Source: Delphinapterus leucas
Taxonomy: Eukaryota; Chordata; Mammalia; Artiodactyla; Monodontidae
Assembly (NCBI RefSeq): GCF_002288925.2
Contig: NW_022098043.1
Location: 10,983,232-11,047,231 of the forward strand
Length of the DNA: 64,000 nt
Direction of reading: 5' to 3'
Part shown: positions 36,127-64,000 of the stretch, piece after piece
How the letters are laid out: each line of letters opens with the position of its first letter
How positions within the stretch are numbered: the first letter of the stretch is position 1
Program-made: the position numbers and the translations under genes
Notes under the pieces: model-generated
Seen by the model: the letters and a program-made list of their open reading frames with translations, nothing else
Told to the model about the DNA's origin: nothing
Database searches by the model: none

Positions 36127-36348
36127 CCCCGCGGCGCGCGGGAGGACGTGGGGCCGCAGAGGGCGGGGCGGGGCTTGGCGGTGCGCAGAGCCTGACTGCG
36201 GCACCTTCGCCGCCGCTCCAGCCGCTGGGTCCTGCAGGTGTCCCGGGCCGCCCAGCTCCGCAGCGCCCCGCGCCCCCGGCCTTCCGCCTCGGCCCCGACC
36301 GCGGGGCATCGCGACGCCCGGGCCCGGCGATGAGCGCGAGGAGCCGCC

Positions 36349-55425
<19,077 letters not shown>

Positions 55426-55686
55426 CGCAGGCCCGCCGGCCGGCACCCTAAACACTGGATCTCCCTGCTTCTGAGCCACCGGCCAGGACCCATCTCCAGA
55501 GACACCACTGCCATCGCTCCTGCAGCCCTGAGGTTGGCGGTTGTCACACTCATGTCCCACGTCTGCCCGGCCCAGCCTTCCCTGCCCCCGCCTGGGGAGA
55601 TGCTAACTATCCTTGTCCCCCACTTCGGACGCCCCTTGTAGAGACAGCGGCCACCACCCGCACTCAGAGCCACTGTCAGTGTAGCA

Positions 55687-55692
55687 AATAAA
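55687..55692 (+). terminator. ATP13A2: ATP13A2 polyadenylation signal
   Basis: A single AATAAA lies 262 bases after the stop, followed by a T- and GT-containing stretch. The 3' UTR probably ends near 55710. Confidence 0.8.
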
Positions 55693-55710
55693 ATCATAAT
55701 ATTTTCCTGC

Positions 55711-58599
55711 CTCGGCCTGCCTGATACCACTGACCTGGGTGCCCCTGGCACATGTCTGCTCCCGGCATCCCCTGATTTTTCAGATCATGTTGGACAACTC
55801 CCCTCTCTGAGCCTCTGTTTCCTCATCTGACAGTCATATCTCCAGGTTGAGCACATGCCCGGTGCTCCGTTCAACATTTTATAGGCATCATCATTTAATC
55901 CTTATAACTGTGGAGTACTGCCCCCGCCTTTTTTATTTTTATTTTTGGCCGCACCGCATGGCTTGCAGGACCTTAGTTCCCTGACCAGGGATCAAACTCA
56001 GGCCTGTGGCAGTGAAAGCACTGAGTCTTAACCACTGGACTGCCAGGGAATTCCCCGTCCCCCTTTTACAGATATGGAAACTGAGGCTTAGAGGTCACGC
56101 AGGTAGTCAGAGCTGGGACCAGATTGCTTTGACTCCAGAGTCCACACTCTTAACCGTCCTACCCTCCTGCAGGGGCAGCAGAGAATGGGCTTGACTCAAA
56201 CAAGTACCAGCCCCTACAAGGCGTTTAACTGGGGCAGTTCCCTGCTTTCCCCACCTCCCGCATCCTGGGATGTGTTTACGGTCCAGTTCTTCCCTCACAT
56301 GCGATCCAGGCTCTGAGCCCACGTTTCCCAGCCAGAACCACATGCGCCATCCCCCGGGGAAGGGTGGGTGCTTCTGACCTCATCCCACCAGTGGGACCCT
56401 TGCCAAGCCCTGCTCTGGAGATGCAGCTCCGTCATCTGGTCCATCTGTGCTGGGCAGGGGACAACAGGAAAGAAAAGCCCCCGCCAACCTCATTACTGGA
56501 AGCCCTGGCACCACCCCCAGCCCACCCTCGTAGGAGCTCAGCGAATGTTGAATCAAACTGAGGACAAGGATGGGGGGCGTGAGGAGGTAACCTGTGACAC
56601 CAGGCGCATCCACAGACCCTCCGCACTGGGCACTGAGTCATCAGACAGCAATGGCTCAGGGTGGCAGATACTGTTCAAAGGGAGGTTGGAGGACACGGCG
56701 AGGCCTGGGTTTGATTCCCACCTCTACCCCTAGCTGATTCTTCGTGCATTTGTTGGGCAGTCGTGTGCCAGACACAGGGGCTACGGCGGTGAACAAAAAA
56801 CATGACCTCTGCCTGGGTGCAGCTTATAACGTGGCGTGAGAGGCGAGCGGGGAAGGAGCAAATCTCCAAGAACACTGGGAGAAGAGTCCCCACACCTGCT
56901 ACTCCCTCCCCGGATAGCTGCCACCTGTGCTTGGGTCCTTAGAGCCAGAGGAGTGGGTAGAAGCAGCAGAGGATCTGGGAGCCAGGACACTAGAGGTGGC
57001 AGCTTTGGGGCTTCAGTTTCCCCTTTTTGTCAAGCGTAGGGGACAGCAGTTCTGCCAGGCGGTTTCCTCTCCTACACTAGTGGGATTGCATCTGGCAGCA
57101 GTGAAGGGCTAAGGAAGGGCAGAGAGGGCCAGGCTGGCCCCCGGGGCCCATAGTGCTCCAAGTGACAAAAATCCCTGCTTGTTCTGCCATAGACACTGGA
57201 GCGGGGAGGGGGGCGTGGTGGCCGATATTCATTCACCCATTCACTTGACAGACCAGCACTGGGGAACAAACGGTGCATGGGACATGGTCAGCCCCTGCCT
57301 AACAGGATTCAGTGTCTAAGGGACAAGCAGCCTAAGGAGACCTGAAGGTGAGGGCCTGAATCAAGGGGCATCTTGATCCCCCTCCCAGCCTGAGGCCCCT
57401 GCCCCAGGCCTAGATTCCCGTGACCAGGCAGGACCGCCCCAGGGGCAGGAGACCTGCAACCCCACACCTGGCCAGCCTCCCAGGAGAATCCACTGTACAT
57501 CATTTATTCATTCCACAAATGTTTACTGAACAGCTGCTCTGAGCCTGGCACTGTGCCTAGTGAGCAAAAACTGAGGATGAGCAGAAGCAGACCTTGTCCC
57601 TGTCTTCACGCGGCTGACAGGCTCGTGGGGGAGGGGCGGGACTCACATGGCCTCAGACATAGGGCAACAGCTGATGCTTTAGAGCTCTAACAGGGAGAAA
57701 GGGAAGCCGCCTCTGAGGAAGGGAGGGTTTGATCTCTAATCTGAAGGAGGAAAACCTCACCAGTGTTGCAGAAGGAAGAAACATTTTGAGCAAAGGCCTG
57801 GTGGCAGGTGGAGGAAGGGAGGGGTTTACTGAGAATCAGCCAGAAAGCCATTGAGGCTTTTGGGAGACCAGGCAGAGGGAATGAGGAGGCAGAGCCAGGC
57901 TGTGATGAAAGGTAGGGCCTTTGGGGGCCCCGGGGCAGTTTAGCCTTGTTCCCGGGTACCTTGGGAAACCAGTGAAAGGCTTTAGGTAGAAGCCTCCCTG
58001 CCCCCCACCCTGTCTGAGGTGAGTGGGTGAGGGCAGGGCCCGTTTGGGAAGGCCTAGATTGGAGGTATTACAGAGTCAGAATTAGTGGTGGGAGCTGGAT
58101 TGGCTGCAGGGGTTGAGCACACGGGAGTTACAGTTAGCCGGGTAAGGGAAGGACGGGGGGGCTCATTCCCTGCATGGGAACACCTTCAAGGGCCAGGTCT
58201 GGGGAAGGTCGGGATGTTGTGAATTTGGACTTGGATCCTGTTGAATTGGATGTGCCTTGGGGACATTCGTGTGGCCAGGCCCGGTAGCCTGTAGCCTGTG
58301 GTTTCAAAGAAATGCTGGTTATGGAAGGCAGCTGTGGCCAGGAGCTGGCTAGGGAGACCCGGAAGGCACAACCAGAGAGGCAGAAGGAAAACCAGGCTAG
58401 GAAGTCTGTCCTGGAAGCTGGGAGAAGCCAAAAGGGAGGGCAAGACTGTTTCTCGCTGAGCCGCGGTAGGCGAATCATCTTTCCGAGCCTCCTCTGTAAA
58501 ATGGGGACAGCACGCCCACTTCACCCATCTCACCACTTTGCGCTCCAGCTGTGATGAGGCCGTGAGGAGAAAGCATTTTGCACAGCGGAAAGTGCTGAA
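55711..58599. other. Intergenic region ATP13A2-MFAP2
   Basis: Holds a partial MIR (55790-55925), a reverse SINE, another MIR-like stretch (56065-56160) and an L2-like stretch (57500-58130). No gene is evident. Confidence 0.65.
55929..56055 (-). mobile_element. Short CHR-type SINE
   Basis: Reverse copy ending actgccagggaattcccc. Confidence 0.9.
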
Positions 58600-58842
58600 C
58601 AGACGTGAGGCTGGCTCCGCGGGCGCCTCCTCCCCGCGGGGCTGCCCCCAGAAGAGGGTTGAAGACCCGAGGTCGCGGCGTGGTGGCCCCGGCGGCGGCG
58701 GCGGCGCTCGCGTTAGGACCCAGCGGATCCAGGCTGGAGGGCGGGCGCCGGCCCCGTCGGGGGCCCGGAGGGGGGTTCGGAGCGGGCAAAGGGGCGGCTC
58801 AGGCGGGCGGACTCGGAGCGGGCCGCGGAGTGACCCGGCCAG
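58600..58842 (+). promoter_or_regulatory. MFAP2: CpG-rich region, candidate MFAP2 first exon and promoter
   Basis: A dense CpG region with a (GGC)n tract near 58690 ends in ccggccag followed by donor gtaggt at 58843. Position and orientation fit an untranslated first exon of MFAP2. The transcription start cannot be fixed from sequence alone. Confidence 0.5.
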
Positions 58843-59244
58843 GTAGGTGCGGGCCTGGCGGCCTGACCGGGCCGGGGGCGCAAGGGGGGACTGGGTCGTG
58901 GGCCGCGACGTCGGAGGGCCCCCAGGTACTGAGGGTGCGGGTCTCTGCGGGTCCCCGATGCTGGGGGCGGCTTTCCTTTCGGGATCCCTGAGTCCGGGCC
59001 GTCTGAGCAGATGCTAAGAGGGCACTTGGAAAGTTTGGAGTCGTTTGGAGGGGAAGACGCGAGTTGGGAAGGGAGGGGAGCCCGATTTGGGGGGCGTCGG
59101 GGATGGGGCGGCTTTTGTTCTCCCTGGGAGGTTGGAATGCGGCGGCTGGGGTGTGGGTGTCCGGCGGGAGCGGCGGGGACAGAGACGCGGAGAGACAAAG
59201 AGAGATCAGAGACCGAGAGAGCGCGAGGGAGCGCGCCCGAGCAA

Positions 59245-59346
59245 GTTTCCGTGGTTGATTGTTCCCAGCTGTGCGGCGCTGCAACATCTGGTTTCCTCCA
59301 GCCGGACCCCAGCCCGGCCTCTAGAGCAGACAGAGCCTCCAGCAGA
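59245..59346 (+). other. MFAP2: Candidate alternative 5' UTR exon of MFAP2
   Basis: A less GC-rich stretch ends at agcagagtgagtcagt, which offers a good donor at 59347 or nearby. It could be a second untranslated first exon spliced to 61133. Exon boundaries are inference. Confidence 0.35.
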
Positions 59347-61132
59347 GTGAGTCAGTGAGCGTGGGGGCAGGGGGCCCGGAGGAGGCCCCGCTAGTGCCCC
59401 TCCTCGCCAGACACAGAGGGTAGGGGGCGTCCCAGCCGTGGAAGGAGCCAGGGTCCAGGAACAGGCCTCCTAGGCAGGTCCTGGCCTCCCGACACCCAAA
59501 CAGTCTGTCGTCTAGATGTGCTTGGAGGTGTGATCCCCTGGAGGCACCCGCTTCTGCCACAGGGACTCTCTTCTTTACAGCCCAGCCCTCCTTCCCCCAA
59601 TAAGCCTGGGCCTGGGTGCTCAACCTCCGAGGGGAGGAAAGACTCCTTGCAGGGGGCTGAGAGGCCTAGGAGGGACTTTGGGAACCCACAGAACCCCCCA
59701 CCCCCCAACCAACCTCCCCAGCTCGGGGCCTTCTCCTGAGTGGTGACAGCTCCAGCTAGCCTGCCTGCCACCAGCCTGGGGGGCAAGTAGGGGACAGTGA
59801 GGCCTTGTGGGGAGCTCCAGGCCTTTCAGTCCCCCACCAAGAGGAGGCCAAGGGTGCTCAGAATGGGGATGTGGGAGCCAGATGTCCCCGGCCTGTGGGG
59901 CAGCTTGAGTCACAGGTCTCGCCTCCGCCACCCCACCTCATCCCCACCCACCCCATCGACTGCAGCTAGGGTTGAGGAGGGAGTGAGAGGCTGAATGTAT
60001 GAGACAGGCAGCGGGTCACGAAAGCGTCGGGACTGGGCAGAAGGAGGGAAAGATGCCCATGTTTCTGCCCCTTCCCTCCCCCTCTCCCTCGACTCCCTGG
60101 GCGAGGCACGATGGGGCAAAGTTAGGTTTCCATTCAGCTATCCGGAAGAACTCCTTTTGTTGTGGCAGGGCAGGGGTCCTCCGGACGGGTGAGCCCGGGG
60201 ACTCTCTCCCAGCCCTCCTAGCAGAAGGCTGACAGCCTTGGGGCTGCCCCGCACTGAGCTGGGACTGGACAAGAGGACCTGTAGATTCTGCCAAGTCCAC
60301 TGTGGGGTCAAAGACTGGAGGCTAGACTCAACCAGGAGCTCTTGAACTTCAAGAGCCCAGTGAAAGCTAAGGACCACGGCCCTCTCCCCAAAAAACTACA
60401 CACATAACACTTGTCATACAATGTCAGGTTGGGGGACATCCCGGTCCCCTTCAGCGCTACCCTCTAGGATCTGGAGAGGCGCTTTTCAGACTCCACCCTA
60501 AGTGCTTCCTGCTGCAGCAGACAAGTAGACCTCAGTCTCAGTCTCGTGAGTGTGCGATGAAGTCAGCCAGGTCTTGGGAGGCCTGGAGGCCTGGCAGAAG
60601 AGGAATCTTCCAGGGGTGGGAGCCCTGCCCAGGCCTGGCTGTCCCAGGGGCCCCTGAGGCCCAGGCACACATGTGGTTTCCTGCTGAGTCTGGGCTTCGA
60701 TGTTGGCTGGGCAGGGTTGGGGTCCCGAGGATGGGCCTGGGGTCAGGATCAGTGCATTAGACACCTGGGGAAGTGCTGAACCAGAGGGTGGGCATGGGTT
60801 GTGGCAAGGAGAGCAGGGGCAGGGCTGATAGAGGATTAGAAATGTCCATTTAGTGAGCAGGGCAGGGTAGGGTCTGTTTGTCAAGATCAGCTCTTGGAGC
60901 CAGGTTGGAGGCCGAGTCCCTTAGGATCTGAACACCCAGTGGGCCATCAGGGACAGAGGATGTCCCTCCAGAGTAGTCCCCTCCCCCTGGGCCCAGACTC
61001 CATGACCCTCCACCTGCCTGGCTTCTGTTCCGAATCCCTCGTTCTCCAGGCTGAATTCGGGGGAGCAGAAGTGGGCTCTGCAGCCCTGGGGTAGTGGCCC
61101 GGGATACAGCTTGCCCCCTCCTCTTCCTCCAG

Positions 61133-61210
61133 CTGTCCCTTGACACCAGTCCAGCCCGCCTCGTTGTGTAACCATGAGAGCTGCCTACCTCTTCCTGCTG
61201 TTCCTGCCTG
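61133..61210 (+). CDS. MFAP2: MFAP2 exon with start codon (coding from 61174)
   Basis: The acceptor cctccag precedes 41 bases of 5' UTR and ATG at 61174 (context aaccATGAG). It encodes MRAAYLFLLFLP and ends in phase 1 at gtaagt. Confidence 0.93.
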
Positions 61211-64000
61211 GTAAGTGGCACCTAGGTGTGTGGGGCTCCCTTTATGTGGGTGGGAGTGGAGTTTGTAGGGGGAGGGAGCTGGCAGTAAGTTTTTGTCGTG
61301 TCCTATGGCCAGAACTCAGCTCCATCGCTCCCAGGGCCGTCCACCTCTTGGGCCACAGACAGCTGGCAACCCCTCCCAAAGACTAGAGGCACCTCCTGGG
61401 CCCCTCCTCAACCCTCCACAGCAGCAGACTGGCAGGATTCTGGAGAGTGGGCCCAGACACCAGGATCCACATTTTTCTTCTTACTTACTGACCCTCCCAG
61501 GAGCTGAGGTGCAGGAATGGAGGCCCCTAAGGCAGGGAGTCTGAGGGCCTGGGTTCTAGACCGCTTTGGGGCCCAACTAACCTATACAATCTTGACCTTG
61601 GAGAAGTCCCTGTTAGTCAAAGTGAGGAGTTATCAATGGGGACCCCAAAGGCCCTGCCAGGTCTAACATCCATTAATTGAACAGATATTTGTGGAACTCC
61701 TACTTTGGGCCAGGCCCTGGGCTAGGCCCTGGGAACACAGTGATGAACCAGGCAGACAGACCCCCGCCCTCATGGTGTTGCCTGCCAGTCTAGGGAAGGG
61801 ATGTGGTAAGTGAAAGATTATGTTGAGTGCTATGATGGGAATACACAGGAGAACGAGATGGAGAGTGTGGGTGGGCCAGCGAGGGCCTCTTAGCAGAGCT
61901 GAAATTTCAGTTGAGACTTGAAGGAGGAGAAGCAAATCAGGATGACAGGCCCAGGGAGAGTCAAGTGCAAAGGCCTTGGGGCAGGCAGCGGCCGGCATGG
62001 GGGAGAGGGGCAGGATATGACCCGTGAGGCGACACAGGACCAGGGAGTATAAGGGCCTTTATGGTCAAGGAAGGCGTTTGCCTCCTATGGGTCTAGAGTC
62101 TGTTGAGGATCTTAGGGTCTTACAGGCCTGCCCTAGGGACCTCTACCTACCCTCCCCAGAAGTGCTTTGGGGCCTCTGCTGCCCTTCCCTGCTGGACGTC
62201 CCCTCAGCTTTGCCTCCCCACAGCAGGCCTGCTGGCTCAGGGCCAGTACGACCTGGATCCGCTGCCTCCGTTCCCAGACCACGTCCAGTACACCCACTAT
62301 AGCGACCAGATCGGTAAGCGCCTTGTCTGCCCCCAGGCCTCCCCGCCAGCCCTGCTCCCTGGATCTGCATGGCTCAGCCAGGGATCAGGTGGGGTGGTAG
62401 GGCGATGGGAATCTCGGGGTATGGTCCCTTGCTCAGTTGTGACCTGGGGCTGGGGGCTAGCCTGACCCCCACCAATTGCACATTCATCTTTATTTTCAGA
62501 CAACCCGGACTACTATGATTATCAAGGTAAAGGGCTGAGGGCAGGATAGGATGGGCAGCTGGGTGGGGAGTCCATAGAGGCCTGCGGGCGAGGGGAGCAG
62601 ACCCTTCCATCATCTCTCATTGCAGAGGTGACTCCTCGGCCCCCGGAGGAGCAGTTTCAGTTCCAGTCCCAGCAGCAAGTCCAACAGGAAGTCATCCCAG
62701 CTCCCACCTTAGGTAGGCCACCAGCTCCAGCCAGCCCCGGGAGTGGGGAGGTCTGTCCGGGGCTGGGAGAGGTGACCTCACCCTGCCCTGAATAGACCCG
62801 TCCCAGTGATCTCTGCCTGCCTCTCCCCCAACACCAGAACCAGGAACTGTAGAGACGGAGCCCACGGAGCCTGGGCCTCTGGGTAAGAACCTTCCTGACA
62901 ACTGGAGGGACAGAGGCATGGCCCCGGAAGTTAGGGTGCAGTGGCGTGCGGCACTGGGAGGACAGAGAAAGCCAGGCCTTTTGCTCTCGCTGGGGTAGAT
63001 GGTGGGGTGAGGGGCTTGCAGAGGTGCCCCTGCTTTAGGCTGGCAACTCCAGGGCCCCCCCGAGGCAGCTCTGGGAGATCCCCCTGCCCCTGGGCCCAGC
63101 TGGAGGCCAAGTTGGCTGCAGCCTCAGGAGGGGCCTCTACTCCCAGACACTGGGGCGGGGCGGGAGCACGCCGGCGGCAGGACAGGGTGGTGCTCAGAGG
63201 CAGGAGAAGCGAGGATGGGGCGGGAAGCCCAGGCCAGCTCAGCGGGCCTCCCCTGGCCAAGAGCCCAAGAGCCAGCCTGTGTGTGAGGGACCCTGTCTCA
63301 CAGCTCAGCGTGTGAGTGTGTGGACCTCCTGTGAGGCTGCTGTGGACTTTCGTGACTGTGTGCGGGTATAGATTTGTGTTTGAATATATGCTTCCAAGCG
63401 TGGTTGTGAATTTGTATATGTATAAATATACTGGATAAAATTGGGCAGCCTCGCAAGGTCCAACAGTGCTCGCGTGTGCATGTGTTGGTGTGTGCACGCA
63501 GGTCTAGGCTGGGCCTGAGGGTGCAGGGGTACCTAGGCCCTGAGAGCCAGTCTCCCATGGGTGCGGTTGGGGGCTGCCACCCAGCTCTAAGCCCCCAGCT
63601 GCAGCCCCCCCAAGTCTGATCCCACCTGTCACTCAGACTGCCGCGAGGAGCAGTACCCGTGTACCCGCCTCTACTCCATACACAAGCCTTGTAAACAGTG
63701 TCTCAACGAGGTCTGCTTCTACAGGTGAGCACAGGCAGGGACTGAGGGGACGGGGGTGGCAGGGGAGCGAGGGGGACCACAGCTCCAGCCAGCAACGTGG
63801 GAGTGGGGAAAGCTAGTGAATCCCAAGGTTGAGCTCAACTCTGGTTAAGCCCAGGCCTAGGGGCTGGGTCTGCAGCTCTCCCGTGGGGCAGGGTGAGGAT
63901 GGGGCTGACGTTTCTCCCAGCCCCGTCCCTCTGTCCCTCTCAGCCTCCGCCGTGTGTATGTCATCAACAAGGAAATCTGTGTCCGCACGGTCTGTGCCCA
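61174..64000 (+). CDS. MFAP2: Microfibril-associated glycoprotein 1, 5' coding exons (cut by window end)
   Basis: MFAP2 (MAGP-1) is a small secreted glycoprotein of elastic-fibre microfibrils that binds fibrillin and TGF-beta family ligands. Seven coding exons join in frame: 61174-61210, 62224-62313, 62500-62526, 62626-62712, 62838-62882, 63637-63724 and 63944 onward. The product starts MRAAYLFLLFLPAGLLA (signal peptide), then QGQYDLDPLPPFP, a Tyr-rich acidic stretch (DNPDYYDYQ) and a Gln-rich block (FQFQSQQQVQQ). It then enters the Cys-rich matrix-binding domain (DCREEQYPCTRLYS, KPCKQCLNEVCFYS). The window ends within the last exon, at VRTVCA; about 40 residues are missing compared with the 183-residue human protein. 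No stop or frameshift is seen. Confidence 0.96.
61660..62100. repeat. L2-like ancient repeat in MFAP2 intron
   Basis: tactttgggccaggccctgg, ccctcatggtgttgcc and cttgaaggaggagaagc follow the usual L2 pattern. Confidence 0.5.
62224..62313 (+). CDS. MFAP2: MFAP2 coding exon 2
   Basis: Reads AGLLAQGQYDLDPLPPFPDH to YSDQI. The acceptor is a tandem cagcag; choosing the second would drop one Ala in frame. Confidence 0.95.
62500..62526 (+). CDS. MFAP2: MFAP2 coding exon 3 (27 bases)
   Basis: Micro-exon reading DNPDYYDYQ, an acidic Tyr motif suitable for sulfation. Acceptor ttttcag, donor gtaaag. Confidence 0.94.
62626..62712 (+). CDS. MFAP2: MFAP2 coding exon 4
   Basis: Reads EVTPRPPEEQFQFQSQQQVQ to PAPTL, the Gln-rich segment that is a transglutaminase substrate in this family. 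Confidence 0.95.
62838..62882 (+). CDS. MFAP2: MFAP2 coding exon 5
   Basis: Reads EPGTVETEPTEPGPL, a Pro/Glu/Thr linker. Donor gtaaga. Confidence 0.94.
63300..63500 (+). repeat. GT-rich low-complexity sequence in MFAP2 intron
   Basis: Irregular gtgtg/tgtat runs with no clear unit. Confidence 0.6.
63637..63724 (+). CDS. MFAP2: MFAP2 coding exon 6
   Basis: Reads DCREEQYPCTRLYSIHKPCK to VCFY, the first half of the Cys-rich matrix-binding domain. Donor gtgagc. Confidence 0.96.
63944..64000 (+). CDS. MFAP2: MFAP2 coding exon 7, truncated by window end
   Basis: Reads SLRRVYVINKEICVRTVCA and continues past the window. Acceptor ctctcag. Confidence 0.94.

Overview
The window is mammalian nuclear DNA and very probably cetacean. 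It is crowded with cetartiodactyl tRNA-derived CHR-type SINEs, recognised by the 'cttccctggtggcgcagtgg' head. It also carries at least three copies (30939, 40781, 42345) of a shorter SINE with a 'gagcggctgggcccgtgag' core, which I associate with toothed whales. The species call is an inference from repeats; the gene content is read directly from splice-consistent exons.

Three genes lie head-to-tail on the + strand, matching the human 1p36.13 order read in reverse: SDHB, then ATP13A2, then MFAP2. (1) 1-29385 holds SDHB from inside intron 1 to its poly(A) signal. Exons 2-8 are intact; exon 1 is upstream of the window. Introns are AT-rich and repeat-rich. Intron 1 contains a Tigger-like DNA transposon with terminal inverted repeats, an MLT1/MST-type LTR and old L1. 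Intron 2 contains a FAM210A processed pseudogene broken by a SINE, followed by about 5 kb of one old L1 cut up by four SINEs. (2) 29386-36100 is intergenic: MIR, L1, SINEs and a possible LTR, then a GT-rich stretch leading into a CpG island. (3) 36100-55710 is ATP13A2. Of the 29 exons expected from the human gene, 27 are readable and in frame; exons 26-27 fall in a 400-N assembly gap. The visible protein has every P5-type ATPase catalytic motif. (4) 55711-61132 is intergenic sequence with a second GC-rich region and probable MFAP2 5' untranslated exons. (5) 61174-64000 holds MFAP2 coding exons from the signal peptide into the Cys-rich domain, cut by the window edge.

The genes are unrelated in function: SDHB is the iron-sulfur subunit of respiratory complex II, ATP13A2 a late endosomal/lysosomal polyamine-transporting ATPase, and MFAP2 an elastic-microfibril glycoprotein. 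Base composition shifts from AT-rich around SDHB to GC-rich over ATP13A2 and MFAP2.

The observations most worth following are: an out-of-frame 103-codon reading frame that starts 19 bases before the ATP13A2 start and stays open across three spliced exons; the FAM210A retrocopy with its dated SINE insertion; a duplicated splice donor in a G-rich minisatellite at ATP13A2 exon 10; and a long TG repeat next to the SDHB exon 4 donor. I saw no prokaryotic system, CRISPR array or clearly novel protein family.
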